Positions 9,204-17,665 are shown, numbered from the stretch's first letter. The stretch: 35,362 bases of DNA from an uncultured Methylobacter sp. (GCA_903832775.1 CAILCX010000117.1:1-35362); one strand, 5' to 3'. Made by a program: numbers and translations. The notes: a model not told the origin generated them from the sequence alone.

Positions 9204-10040
9204 ATGGCTAGTAAAAATCAAGTAACTGATTGGGATAAATTTTTCACCGATATAAACTCGGCGATTTATTCATGCTTTCAAATTAAGTCATCGTTAAATA
9301 AAAACCAGTTTGAGTTTTTAAAGCTTAGCGACTTTGAAAAAAGCATTGCATCAAATAACATAACAGAAGAAATTAACTCCGTTAGACAAGTCGTTAATGA
9401 TGTTTGTAAAAAAAATGGAGCAATAAAACAAATTAAAATCGGTTTAAAATGTTACCGATCTGAAGATTTAATTAAAGATTGTAAAAGTCCTCAACAAAAA
9501 GATGGGCTTGTCAGTCGTTTTATCGCGACACAAGGATTAACTACCATCGTGAGCAGTGGAAATGCTTCTTATGATTTAGCGGGTAAATCTAAAGTCCTGC
9601 TACAACAAAGGCTCGTTACTCCAGGTTTCGAAGATTACAACGTAGAAACAATCTACACGACAATACACGAATCGGTTCATAGAATGTCGAGTCAAGCATG
9701 GCGCAAAGCTTGTTTTAAAAGTTCCTGGTCTCATCCAAGGGATCCAAATAAAAGATTATCACCCTTAAGTCATAACACTGATGAGGCTACGACAGAAATT
9801 TTAACCAGAATCATAATCGACAAGCTTCAGGAAACGACAAGCTGGGTTCCTAATAATTTTAAAATGTCTTCATATGACAAGGAAAAAAATTCGCTGATGA
9901 ATAAATTATTCGAGCACAAAACTCAAATATTTAACTTTTATAAAATAGGCGTTTTTGATTTTCTAGCCGAAGCTTATTTTTCTGATAACAATATAAAAGC
10001 AAATGAAATGATCGCTGATATTTGTGACTGGGGACATTGA
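9204..10040 (+). CDS. Uncharacterised protein with HExxH zinc-peptidase motif
   Basis: I do not recognise the family of this 278-residue protein. It has no signal peptide or membrane segment and is Lys/Asn-rich with low-GC codons. Residues 155-159 (HESVH) form a zincin-type HExxH motif. A second conserved-looking stretch, DEATTEILTR (193-202), could supply a third glutamate ligand as in gluzincins. A good ribosome binding site (AAAGGAAA) precedes the ATG. Its base use differs from the neighbouring tad genes, suggesting recent acquisition. Peptidase activity is inferred from motif geometry only; a secreted effector or toxin is possible but unsupported. Confidence 0.6.
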   Translation: MASKNQVTDWDKFFTDINSAIYSCFQIKSSLNKNQFEFLKLSDFEKSIASNNITEEINSVRQVVNDVCKKNGAIKQIKIGLKCYRSEDLIKDCKSPQQKDGLVSRFIATQGLTTIVSSGNASYDLAGKSKVLLQQRLVTPGFEDYNVETIYTTIHESVHRMSSQAWRKACFKSSWSHPRDPNKRLSPLSHNTDEATTEILTRIIIDKLQETTSWVPNNFKMSSYDKEKNSLMNKLFEHKTQIFNFYKIGVFDFLAEAYFSDNNIKANEMIADICDWGH

Positions 10041-10109
10041 ACTATCTATATCTCGGATTGATCGAACGCTACTTTGGTTCGCTCTAAACAATAAAACAGC
10101 CTTTAATCA

Positions 10110-10142
10110 AACGTCGGGTTGCTGCTTTTTCAACCCGACGTT
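10110..10142. repeat. Hairpin AACGTCGGGTTG / CAACCCGACGTT
   Basis: A perfect 12-bp inverted repeat with a 9-base loop (ctgcttttt) starts 70 bases after the metallopeptidase-like gene. Symmetry, GC content and lack of a trailing T-run suit a REP-type element. It may still act as a bidirectional terminator between this gene and the convergent pseudogene. Confidence 0.6.
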
Positions 10143-10191
10143 GACTACCTGAAGTAGCACGTTGATACTGCAACGAGACAAAAATAAGGCA

Positions 10192-10476
10192 TCACAATAG
10201 TTTAACCAGTGCAGCCACCAAGCCTGCCTGAGCCAGTAACATACCGGCTATCCATTTAACCAGGTCATATTTAATGTCGCTTATTTTGGCTTCAATACGA
10301 AGTTCAGATTCACGAAGATCGTGGTGCAATGAGTCTATATCTGATTTGGTTATGATTTCAGCCTGGTTTTATGCATCTTTAAAAGCGTTTGCCACCGCTT
10401 CTGCTTGAGGTTGCTCAAACCCGGCATCTTGCAGAGTTCTTATGAACTGATGTGTATCAAAAGTTAATATAGTCAT
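10192..10476 (-). pseudogene. DUF1640-like coiled-coil membrane protein, broken by an in-frame stop
   Basis: The minus strand from ATG 10476 (GGAG upstream) reads MTILTFDTHQFIRTLQDAG and continues to FKDA, then meets TAA at 10371-10369. The same frame then continues for 58 codons to a TGA at 10194-10192. That part encodes charged heptad-like sequence (DSLHHDLRESELRIEAKI) and a C-terminal membrane helix. This is the layout of DUF1640 (CCDC90-like) proteins: short head, coiled coil, C-terminal anchor. One substitution (for example CAA or GAA to TAA) explains the break. Either a recent pseudogene or a sequencing error. Confidence 0.72.
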
Positions 10477-10561
10477 GCAGAGCTCCAGAGTTAATGGCAT
10501 CAAATTAGCCATCAAGAATTAATTTGTCAATTTTATAATCCTGTCAGGCTAAAAATCCTAG

Positions 10562-10581
10562 GCTAGAGCATCGCCCACCTT
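10562..10581. repeat. Partial REP-like palindrome
   Basis: The half-conserved AGAGCATCGCCCACCTTTT lies just 3' of the small exported protein gene and matches one arm of the recurrent palindrome. Confidence 0.45.
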
Positions 10582-10595
10582 TTGACCAACAAACC

Positions 10596-11045
10596 CTATT
10601 TCATCATCCGCTTTTTAAATATCTGATCAATCTTCTTATTGGTATCTTGCGGATACTGAATCGGTACATTAACCACCGGTTTTGACGGCTGCATCACCGG
10701 CGGCTCGGGTTGATACGCAACTGGCTTGGGATTGTTCGCGCAACCCTCATCATAACGATAATCCCCCGATGGACGGTTAAATGTCCATTTAAAGGGTTTG
10801 CACACAATCGTATCACCCAGCTTCTCAAAAGCATCATGCGGCGGGGCTATTGTAGCCAGGGCAGTCAACGGGCTTACCCCCACAAAAATACCGGCACCGA
10901 TAAGTGTTGCCGCCATACCGACCGGCCTTAAAAACATATCGACCATCACATCATAACCATCACCTTCAACCTTATCCGGCTCTGCAAAACTGGGGGCAGA
11001 CAACGCTACTGCAACAACAAAAACTATCCATTGACTCGGTTTCAT
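10596..11045 (-). CDS. Small exported protein of unknown function
   Basis: The 149-residue protein has a clear Sec signal peptide (VVAVALSAPSFAEP, cleavage about residue 21). A short hydrophobic segment rich in Gly/Ala follows (about 40-68), then two cysteines (near 82 and 101) and a proline-rich tail (QPEPPVMQPSKPVVNVP) ending in basic residues. A TTCTCC/GGAGAA Shine-Dalgarno precedes the ATG. I do not recognise the family. It is likely periplasmic or membrane-associated, on the same strand as the pilus genes and 50 bases downstream of the desaturase-creatininase gene. Confidence 0.7.
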   Translation of the reverse strand: MKPSQWIVFVVAVALSAPSFAEPDKVEGDGYDVMVDMFLRPVGMAATLIGAGIFVGVSPLTALATIAPPHDAFEKLGDTIVCKPFKWTFNRPSGDYRYDEGCANNPKPVAYQPEPPVMQPSKPVVNVPIQYPQDTNKKIDQIFKKRMMK

Positions 11046-11096
11046 CTTATTTCTCCAATTTGATTAACGTGCAAAATAACTAACAACATTCCTACT

Positions 11097-12860
11097 TCAA
11101 GCTAAATCCTCTGTAATTTGCTTAACCGCCGCTTTGATTTTTAAATCCAGCAAAATAGTACCCAATAGCGCATTCGCTTTACTGGCATCACCATCAGCGC
11201 CGGTTACTAAAAAATCAGAACCGCTGTGATCAACTTTATAATCCATTCTAATTCCTGCCGGAAAAACCGCCATTAACTCCGAGGTATCGCGTATCCCCGC
11301 ATGGCCGCCAATCTGCGCCAGTGAATAACCATTACTCAACAAATAATCGCTTTGCGAATTAGCCTCATAATAGGCATTGACTTGTAGAACCTTAACGCCT
11401 TGGTTTTGCCATAACTGCGTCAGCCGTTCCGCTACTTTTTTCTGCGCCAGCTGGTTACCGCCACTATCACCGATAAAGGCAATGGTTTTAAAACCATGTT
11501 GCTTCAAACTGCGTGCCGTGGCGTCCAAAAGCGCTTCAAATTCAGTGTCGGTTATCGACAAAGTACCGGCAAAACGCATGTGTCCATCAGCCGGAGTAAT
11601 AGTACCTTCAGGAACATAAGCAATCACTGGTGCTACCAGGGTTTTGCCCAAGGCTTCGGCTATTTTGCCCGCCGTGTATTTAACAATGTAATTATGTTTA
11701 CCCAACACCACATGCGGACCATTTTGTTCAGTACCGCCCGTCGGCACCAACACAGTAGTTGAGCCGCCTTTGATTGCCGCGCTCACTTCTTGCCAGGTCA
11801 TGGTCTCCAGATAAGGTTGTTCGGGATTGATAACCGGTTCTACCCCTTTAGTATTTAAATAAACCGCAGGCAACACCGCGAGCATAAAAACCGACACCGA
11901 CGCATAGCGCTTGGGTTCCAGCAGCATTTTCATTTTAAAACTCTTAAACAAGGTAATAAAAGGCATGAGATATAAACTCCAGAATGTAGCAAACTTTTCA
12001 TTTTCTTCAGCGCCCAGACCAAAAACAATATCTTCTCTGGTTTTGGGAATATACAAGGTTCCAAACCAGCCATCCCAAAAAGCAAAGGTAAAGCCCATGT
12101 TTTTATCAAAATGTTGCGGTGCAGCGCTATGATGAATCTGGTGCTGGGCAGGACTGATAAACAAGCGGCTAAACAAAGGCCCCCAGCTCCACCAGATATG
12201 AGAATGCCTTAAATTGTAGCCCAGCAAAAAGAACAGAATCAAAATCACATTGACCCCGGCCACGTTATAAAAAAAGACTGCATGACCCACCAAAAACGTC
12301 ATGCAGCCGAGCGTCAAACCCGTCAGTAAACCACCCAGACTCAAGACCAGCAACGTGTCTACAGGGTGCATTCTAAATACAGTGATCGGCGTCATCACCT
12401 CAGCGGAATGATGCACCTTATGAAACTCCCACAACCACAGCAGTTTGTGTTGTAAATAATGGGCAAAAAACAGCGCAAAATCACCGGCAAGCGCCAACAG
12501 CACCGTCATGATTACGCCTTGCGCATAAAGCCCCTGCAAACTCCCATTTAAAGCAGGCAACCAGAGCATTAGCTTTGTTTCTGTTAAATGAGAAACCACA
12601 AACGACAACGAAGAAAATAAAATCAGGATAAAAGACCCCTGAAACAGCATGTCGGTATAAAAAAACAGATAATCATTAAGTGAAGAACGGTGCAGCAAAA
12701 TGGCCTTGGGCGAGATTGTCACCATAGTATGTTCATCAGTATGCTTGCGTAATAGCGTCAAGCCATAAGCGATCGTAAAAGCCGACAACAAATACAGCCA
12801 ATAAATTCGGTCATTATTGGTGATAAAAAGTTCAAAGGGCGAAATTAATTGCTTAAGCAT
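11097..12860 (-). CDS. Sterol desaturase / fatty acid hydroxylase-like protein fused to a creatininase-like domain
   Basis: From ATG 12860 (AGGA six bases upstream; an ATG at 12902 is also in frame) the protein is about 587 residues. The N-terminal half is a polytopic di-iron hydroxylase of the ERG3/sterol desaturase superfamily with HYLQH, HKVHH and HQIHH boxes (near 134, 147 and 240). A linker membrane helix leads to a C-terminal creatininase-like domain (about 350-587) with PTGGTEQNGPH, GDSGGNQ and GGHAGIRDTSELM. Relative to classical creatininase EQHGPH...D, the second metal-ligand His is Asn and the Asp position appears to be His. After the linker helix this domain may be periplasmic. 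Substrate unknown. It interrupts the tad locus between tadG and tadA. Confidence 0.85.
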   Translation of the reverse strand: MLKQLISPFELFITNNDRIYWLYLLSAFTIAYGLTLLRKHTDEHTMVTISPKAILLHRSSLNDYLFFYTDMLFQGSFILILFSSLSFVVSHLTETKLMLWLPALNGSLQGLYAQGVIMTVLLALAGDFALFFAHYLQHKLLWLWEFHKVHHSAEVMTPITVFRMHPVDTLLVLSLGGLLTGLTLGCMTFLVGHAVFFYNVAGVNVILILFFLLGYNLRHSHIWWSWGPLFSRLFISPAQHQIHHSAAPQHFDKNMGFTFAFWDGWFGTLYIPKTREDIVFGLGAEENEKFATFWSLYLMPFITLFKSFKMKMLLEPKRYASVSVFMLAVLPAVYLNTKGVEPVINPEQPYLETMTWQEVSAAIKGGSTTVLVPTGGTEQNGPHVVLGKHNYIVKYTAGKIAEALGKTLVAPVIAYVPEGTITPADGHMRFAGTLSITDTEFEALLDATARSLKQHGFKTIAFIGDSGGNQLAQKKVAERLTQLWQNQGVKVLQVNAYYEANSQSDYLLSNGYSLAQIGGHAGIRDTSELMAVFPAGIRMDYKVDHSGSDFLVTGADGDASKANALLGTILLDLKIKAAVKQITEDLA

Positions 12861-12889
12861 CTTGGTCCTGTTGTAAATCTTTATTAAAA

Positions 12890-12950
12890 GTAGGTTGAGC
12901 ATCGCCCACTTAATAGCTTAAAAAGAAGGTGGGGGATGCCCATCCAACCC
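12890..12950. repeat. Degenerate REP-like pair between tadG and the fusion gene
   Basis: Two decayed copies, GTAGGTTGAGCATCGCCCAC (12890-12909) and AGGTGGGGGATGCCCATCC (12928-12946), flank the intergenic gap just beyond the tadG stop in opposite orientation. Confidence 0.65.
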
Positions 12951-12953
12951 GGC

Positions 12954-14435
12954 TCACCTACTCAGGCGCAGCATATCGCTTGCAATGGCGGTGAAGCAGC
13001 TATCCAATGCATACGGATCAGCAGTGATATCTGCGTAGCAGTAGAGTCCGTTTGGCTGGGGGCTAGTTCCGGGTGGAACGGCGGAAGACTGCAAAGTGTC
13101 AGAATCGTTCGTATTGGCGAGTCTTTTCATAATGTTGGCTCCTTTTTCGTTGTTACTATAGCCGCAAAAAGTTATTTCCAAAGTGTTAAGAGCAGAGCCT
13201 AATCCAAGGGTATAAATAGCTATGGGCTGGTTGGTATTGGTATTGGTATCAACCCAGCTGCGCGCCGAATTAGCTACAAGCTCGACCATATTCCGCGCCG
13301 CCTTGTTCACATTGCAGCGCGTGTTGGCATAGGGAGAGGCGCCGAGCGAGCGCTGGCCTGGTTGGCCTACCTGCACTAGGTTTGGCACCAGTGGGATAGA
13401 ACTGGGGCTTAAGTTCGTTATTGTTATCGTCGTACCTGAGTTATTCGGTAAAAAAGCTGATATTGGATTAGCGGGTGTATTGGAACTGAGATAAGTATTC
13501 CATGCGCCATTAGTTACAGTATTACTGGTTATTCCACAAGGTATACTGTTTCCGCATCCGACCGCTGATCCAGTGGCATCAGTTTCAGAATATAAATCTC
13601 CGGTTACCGTAGGTATAGGTGTTTTTGAGGTGTTGTATTGAAATGTTGCCGGTAACCCATTCGGTGCTCCGTCACTGAAGAATACAATGACCCGCAGACT
13701 GGAACGGTATAAGGCCGGAACGGCATTAATCTCGTTCAGCGCTACTCGCATTCCCTCGGCCGAAGTTGTGCCGCCTCCATTTACCAAGCCGTTGATTGAA
13801 TTGGTAATGGTTGTCTTGTTAAACCCTCGGCTGATGGTCTTGTCGATTGGCACTAAAAGTTGAGCCCCCGATGAGAACGCAACCAGGCCAATTCGGTCGG
13901 TGCTGGGCACGAACTTGTCGATGAAATTGATAGCAGCTGACTTCACTGTAGGGAAAACGCTGCTAAGAGATCCGGAAACATCTAGCACCAGTATCATGTC
14001 CAGGTCGCGCCGGATGGCCGTGCCTGATGCCGCGACAGTAATTTGGTTCCAATTGAGCACGCGCATGAAAGTGGTTGGCATGGTCGCAGAACCCGATACA
14101 TCGACCTGCCAGTAGCCGTCGCTTTTGTGTACCGGATCTGGTCTGATTGGGGCTAGTCGAGTCGCGCCCAAATAGTTGTCGGGGAAATTTCCATTATAGA
14201 ATTTAAGAGCTGCAGCCTTCGCATTGTTGATGCGATCAGAATCGTTTGCTCCTACTGCCAAACCTCGCGCTGCGGCGATGGCGGCCGCATCAACCGAGGC
14301 ACTTAGTTTGGCTTTAACGCCGTAAGCTCGGCCTGAATCAATTGCCAAACCCACTATGCCAACAAGAACAATGAGAGAAATTGCGAAGAGAACTATAATT
14401 TGGCCTTTGCAGTAGTTCCGGTTAATATTATTCAT
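12954..14435 (-). CDS. tadG: TadG-like protein with von Willebrand A domain
   Basis: The start is ATG 14435, preceded by an excellent AAAGGAGA site; the frame runs 8 codons further upstream without need. The ~493-residue protein has an N-terminal pilin-like membrane helix (residues 11-32) followed by the typical SASVDAAAIAAARGLA segment. A vWA domain has a MIDAS motif, DVSGS (152-156), with Thr223/224 in GGGTTSAEG and Asp255 in FFSDGAPNG. TadG proteins anchor in the inner membrane, face the periplasm and connect to the outer-membrane parts of the Tad system. The gene ends at 12954 just before REP repeats, and follows the tadE-like pair with a 25-base gap. Confidence 0.9.
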   Translation of the reverse strand: MNNINRNYCKGQIIVLFAISLIVLVGIVGLAIDSGRAYGVKAKLSASVDAAAIAAARGLAVGANDSDRINNAKAAALKFYNGNFPDNYLGATRLAPIRPDPVHKSDGYWQVDVSGSATMPTTFMRVLNWNQITVAASGTAIRRDLDMILVLDVSGSLSSVFPTVKSAAINFIDKFVPSTDRIGLVAFSSGAQLLVPIDKTISRGFNKTTITNSINGLVNGGGTTSAEGMRVALNEINAVPALYRSSLRVIVFFSDGAPNGLPATFQYNTSKTPIPTVTGDLYSETDATGSAVGCGNSIPCGITSNTVTNGAWNTYLSSNTPANPISAFLPNNSGTTITITNLSPSSIPLVPNLVQVGQPGQRSLGASPYANTRCNVNKAARNMVELVANSARSWVDTNTNTNQPIAIYTLGLGSALNTLEITFCGYSNNEKGANIMKRLANTNDSDTLQSSAVPPGTSPQPNGLYCYADITADPYALDSCFTAIASDMLRLSR

Positions 14436-14460
14436 GTTATCTCCTTTAGCTAAGCGCACG

Positions 14461-15096
14461 TTATAGCGCGGTCAGAGAGTAAAGTCTCGGACCTGTTTTC
14501 ATTACGTAGTTCACAATCACCTGGTAATTGTAAAGCGTTTCCACTGCGTAGATTTCTTGTCCACCGCAGAGGGTCAAAGGCAATGTCGCAGAAGTCTGAC
14601 TTGGATTTATCCATGTGGAAGAGTTGATGCAACTGCCATCGCTATTACTAAAACTCGTAGGACAGGTCCATACCCTACTCGGAAGAAGAGTCACGTCATT
14701 AGGGTTAGTAAGTATTGACCTGATCTGAGTTTCTACTTTAGGATAAGTTGAGCAAGTACAAAACGTCGGCGTCATATCAGTGCAGTTGGAAACATGGGTG
14801 CCGATAATTTTGGTGATGTAAATCATGCCATGAGTGGGCATGACCAGAGGGTTGGAGGTGCTGTTTAATGCGGTGATAATGTTCTGCTGAAGGTTTGCAG
14901 TATTTGCATTTGTTCTAGACGCCAGATTGGCTCCCTCGCGGCTCATGGCCACCAGAATATTGTTGAACTGAATGGCGCGCGCGAAGTCAACCACTCCTAA
15001 CACTAGCATCAGCATCACAGGCAGTACAAAGCACATTTCGATCATGCTTGCCCCACGCGCTGACCTGGGATTTTGAAATCCGGAATTTGCCATCAT
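14461..15096 (-). CDS. TadE/TadF-like minor pseudopilin
   Basis: The 211-residue protein has the prepilin-like site RGASMIEMCF: glycine before the cleavage point and Glu at +5. A 20-residue hydrophobic helix follows, then a Cys-containing periplasmic domain. This is the TadE/TadF pattern, processed by the Tad prepilin peptidase. The start overlaps the stop of the upstream tadE gene (ATG at 15096, TGA at 15095-15093), implying coupling. By position it is probably TadF, though TadE and TadF cannot be separated firmly by sequence alone. Confidence 0.86.
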   Translation of the reverse strand: MMANSGFQNPRSARGASMIEMCFVLPVMLMLVLGVVDFARAIQFNNILVAMSREGANLASRTNANTANLQQNIITALNSTSNPLVMPTHGMIYITKIIGTHVSNCTDMTPTFCTCSTYPKVETQIRSILTNPNDVTLLPSRVWTCPTSFSNSDGSCINSSTWINPSQTSATLPLTLCGGQEIYAVETLYNYQVIVNYVMKTGPRLYSLTAL

Positions 15097-15578
15097 TTAA
15101 AATTCTCGTTCTGCATGGTGGCGTTCACGCTGAAGCTGTAATTGCCATTGGTGAAAAAAGGCTTTATGAAGGGGGTTATCAGCGGGAGGGTACATGCAAG
15201 TCTAATCATGATAATATCGTTTGCACCGCCACAACCGGAACCAATGGACACTATGTTCCCAGTGGTACGATTCACGGTGCTATAGGTCAAGCTTGGCGAC
15301 ACCTTAGCATAAAGCCCCATGGAATTTGCTCTTATTGCATCGCTTACAGCGTTACATCTCTGTTCAGCCTGAGTTGTCGGGTTTTGCAGGGTAGGGGTAG
15401 GAAAGTTGGAGGGACCAGTTACAGCAGCGTAGCGGGCGCCTTCACGCATGGCATGCTGCATGGTCAGGTTTACCCACCACAGGTAGCTGAACTCAATGAT
15501 CCCGAACAGCACAATAAAAAAAAGCCAGGCCGTCAGTGCAAACTCGACTAAAGCAGCTCCTTTTTCTTTTATGTTCAT
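15093..15578 (-). CDS. tadE: TadE-like minor pseudopilin
   Basis: The 161-residue protein has a classic TadE N-terminus, KEKGAALVEFALTAWLFF: a glycine cleavage site, Glu at +5 and a long hydrophobic helix. Then comes the family hallmark HAMREGARYAAVTGP. The periplasmic part has several cysteines. It is the first gene of the tadE-tadE/F-tadG block and overlaps the next gene by four bases. Its upstream gap holds two REP-like palindromes. Confidence 0.9.
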   Translation of the reverse strand: MNIKEKGAALVEFALTAWLFFIVLFGIIEFSYLWWVNLTMQHAMREGARYAAVTGPSNFPTPTLQNPTTQAEQRCNAVSDAIRANSMGLYAKVSPSLTYSTVNRTTGNIVSIGSGCGGANDIIMIRLACTLPLITPFIKPFFTNGNYSFSVNATMQNENFK

Positions 15579-15729
15579 AGTTGTTCTCTTTTATAGTTGT
15601 TGTGTAATCCAATGGCATCAACTCTATAAAATGGAGCATGATGCCCAGCAGGTTTAATATTCCATGCACGATAAGTTCCCACTATTTCTGGTTGTACGTA
15701 AGTTTCCCCAAACTTACCAGATAACGTAA

Positions 15730-15778
15730 AAGGTGGGCGGTGCCCACCCTACATTAACGAGTTGGCGCACCGCCCACC
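15730..15778. repeat. REP-like palindrome pair upstream of tadE
   Basis: AGGTGGGCGGTGCCCACCCT (15731-15750) is a full palindrome. A second, half-decayed copy GGCGCACCGCCCACC (15764-15778) follows. They lie in the 245-base gap between tadE and tadZ, which otherwise shows only AT-rich sequence where a tadE promoter is expected. A TACGTAAGT string near 15695 also occurs next to the flp motif (23473-23481). Confidence 0.75.
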
Positions 15779-15823
15779 ATAAGTTTAGAATGTAGGAAAT
15801 GCCCCCTCCAACCATCAAACCCA

Positions 15824-17020
15824 TTACTCCACTGTCTTTTTCGAATGAAATAGCCTTTTAAAAAAACCTTGGTCTTTAAATTCATCCAATATCTTTACAT
15901 CCAACTGTTCAGCTAAAGTAATCATAGCTTTAGTGATAGCCGCTTTGCGGACATGCTTATAAAGGGGAATGCCCAAATTGGTTGATTTAACTACATGTTC
16001 ATAATCATTAGGGATAGGTTTAAGCATCCGCGAGCCAATGGATTTTTGTATAAACTCTAAATCCAGTTCGTTATTGCTATGGTAACGGTTGACGACAATT
16101 ACTATGTTTTGCTCGGCAATATTAAACTCTGACTTTAAAATACTGGTGATACGCTTGGCATCACGGATATGAGCCAGACTTTGCTGAACGACAATCACAA
16201 CCTTCTCGGAACGTTCCAGTATGGTTGCCGATAACGGGTCAATCTGGCGCGGCAAATCAATAAAGATCCGGTCATAATTGCTGGTGATTAGCGTTAATAA
16301 TAAATCAAGATTTTCGACCGGTATTTCGCCCGGCAGCACCAGTTGCTCATAGGTCATAGCCAATAAATGCAAACCACTTTCATGAATGGTCATGTAACCG
16401 TCGATCGCTTCAAAATCGAGTTTATCTACATCAGACAATGCTTCAACGACGGTATGTTTGGGCTTTAGGTCCAAATTTAAGGCCTGGGTGCCAAATTGCA
16501 AATCAAAGTCAATTAAAACAACGCTTTCGTCAGTGAGTAGAGCAGCCATATGCGCTAAATTACAGGCGATAAAACTGGCGCCTGCCCCCCCCTTTGCATT
16601 GATCACCGTGGTAATAACGCCCTGTTTTGAGCGTTCTTTTTTTAGTTCAAAAACAATTTTGTTTAAGGATTTAAATAAGTCCTGAATATCAAGCGGTAAC
16701 GTAAAAAAATCACGTGCACCGGCTTGCATGGCCAACCGCATATCCTGTTTATCCTGACCTTCAGAAATTACCAGTAACGCCGGGCGCAGAGCAGGGGACA
16801 TGGCGGTTAAGTCGTCAAGCGCCTCCAGGGTCACCTTATCCAGGAGAAATATCAAAATATCCGGAAGCGCCTTATCGGTATTAAGAAGCCCATGCGAAAA
16901 ATTATCGTATAAAACAGAGATAACTTCTTTATTGAGTAAAGAAGAAATCTGGCTGCGATATTGTGACAATTGAAAGGTATTGCTGCCCAAAATTTGTATT
17001 GAAATTGATCTTTTATGCAT
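15824..17020 (-). CDS. tadZ: TadZ/CpaE, MinD-like localisation ATPase
   Basis: The 398-residue protein has an atypical receiver-like N-domain (about 1-125) and a ParA/MinD-type ATPase domain. The deviant Walker A is KGGAGAS (143-149), followed by IACNLAHMAALL and DFDLQFG (171-177). TadZ places the Tad apparatus at its cellular site, often the pole. The gene is separated from the secretin cluster by 320 bases rich in repeats and from tadE by 245 bases, so it probably has its own promoter. The 44-nt repeat lies about 200-245 bases upstream of its start. Confidence 0.91.
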   Translation of the reverse strand: MHKRSISIQILGSNTFQLSQYRSQISSLLNKEVISVLYDNFSHGLLNTDKALPDILIFLLDKVTLEALDDLTAMSPALRPALLVISEGQDKQDMRLAMQAGARDFFTLPLDIQDLFKSLNKIVFELKKERSKQGVITTVINAKGGAGASFIACNLAHMAALLTDESVVLIDFDLQFGTQALNLDLKPKHTVVEALSDVDKLDFEAIDGYMTIHESGLHLLAMTYEQLVLPGEIPVENLDLLLTLITSNYDRIFIDLPRQIDPLSATILERSEKVVIVVQQSLAHIRDAKRITSILKSEFNIAEQNIVIVVNRYHSNNELDLEFIQKSIGSRMLKPIPNDYEHVVKSTNLGIPLYKHVRKAAITKAMITLAEQLDVKILDEFKDQGFFKRLFHSKKTVE

Positions 17021-17181
17021 GTTTTTTATGTTTGCAATACAGAGTTGTTGGGGATAAGGTCAAAATTACAAATCACTTTTTTTAAGGTGCGGAAATTCTT
17101 TTTGCCTAATCGATTAATTTTGTAAGAACCATGCATTAAGTTTTTAAATGGTGGGCGATGCACCACCGGGTTTTATCGAAT

Positions 17182-17198
17182 GGTGGGCATCGCCCACC
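17182..17198. repeat. REP-like palindrome
   Basis: GGTGGGCATCGCCCACC is a perfect copy of the recurrent palindrome core; a decayed partner, GGTGGGCGATGCACCACC, sits at 17149-17166. Confidence 0.8.
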
Positions 17199-17222
17199 CT
17201 TAGCTTTAAAAGATATGCAGCC

Positions 17223-17266
17223 TTAGTGTGCAGTAGTTGCGGTCGACTGTATATTCGTATAACTAC
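17223..17266. promoter_or_regulatory. 44-nt repeat copy 2, upstream of tadZ
   Basis: This is the partner of 8055-8098 (40 of 44 identical). It carries GTCGAC and the minus-strand string GTAGTTATACGAATATA (17266-17250). In this copy GTAGTT and AACTAC form a short inverted repeat around the core. Position upstream of a second pilus gene, and the shared core upstream of flp, suggest an operator; this is untested. Confidence 0.5.
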
Positions 17267-17310
17267 TTAGTTTAAAAGGTGGGCGGTTCTCATTCTACTT
17301 GGCTTTAAAC

Positions 17311-17327
17311 GGTGGGCATCGCCCACC
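17311..17327. repeat. REP-like palindrome
   Basis: Perfect GGTGGGCATCGCCCACC core directly beyond the stop of the small lipoprotein gene; a decayed copy lies at 17278-17296. Confidence 0.8.
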
Positions 17328-17341
17328 TATGGGTTGACTGG

Positions 17342-17665
17342 TTATTGACTACCCGAACTTCCAGAACTACCCGAACCACTCGAGCCGGAACCCACATTAA
17401 TAGTTACATTGGGCGGCTGAACATTTTGACCAAAACTATTACGATAAGTTCTGATGATGTTAACCCCGGCATAACCATCCATTGTTCTTGGTGAGTTAGC
17501 GGGTGGATGTGCCGCTGCCTGTGGATTGGCAATCTGTGCTTTTGCGAGTTGTTTGGCAGACTTGCCAAAGTTATCATCCAGCGCATAAGGTTTATAATTA
17601 CCATCTGCACACGCTGCAAGACTTAAGGTGCCTGCCAGCAGGGCAGGGATGCTAATATTTTTCAT
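17342..17665 (-). CDS. Small Tad-locus lipoprotein
   Basis: The 107-residue protein has a lipoprotein signal (SLAAC lipobox, Cys19). A conserved-looking middle follows: DDNFGKSAKQLAKAQIANP, then a DGYAGVNIIRTYR block. The tail is pure Gly/Ser low complexity (GSGSSGSGSSGSSGSQ). Small lipoproteins with the FGKS..Q...A.NP / DG...YR pattern often follow the secretin gene in tad loci and are thought to assist it in the outer membrane (family memory, not searched). The start overlaps the secretin stop by four bases, so the two are coupled. Confidence 0.8.
   Translation of the reverse strand: MKNISIPALLAGTLSLAACADGNYKPYALDDNFGKSAKQLAKAQIANPQAAAHPPANSPRTMDGYAGVNIIRTYRNSFGQNVQPPNVTINVGSGSSGSGSSGSSGSQ

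Larger units (their letters stand above)
17021..17341. other. Repeat-rich regulatory gap upstream of tadZ
   Basis: This 320-base stretch has no convincing gene. It holds REP-like palindromes at 17149-17166 (decayed), 17182-17198, 17278-17296 (decayed) and 17311-17327, plus the second copy of the 44-nt repeat (17223-17266) among them. The tadZ promoter must lie here or in the AT-rich 17021-17145 part. The plus-strand reading frame across the right end is a product of the repeats and of the opposing lipoprotein gene. Confidence 0.7.

Noticed and set aside
9204-10040. Toxin-immunity or phage-defence module
   Set aside because: No adjacent immunity, nuclease or defence partner; only the HExxH motif is visible, which does not define such a role.
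10369-10371. Programmed stop-codon readthrough in the DUF1640-like gene
   Set aside because: No known readthrough context or recoding element is visible; a simple nonsense mutation or sequencing error is more economical.
15048-15551. 167-codon plus-strand open frame
   Set aside because: Lies entirely opposite the tadE and TadE/F genes, which have pilin-type signatures; the plus frame shows no domain.
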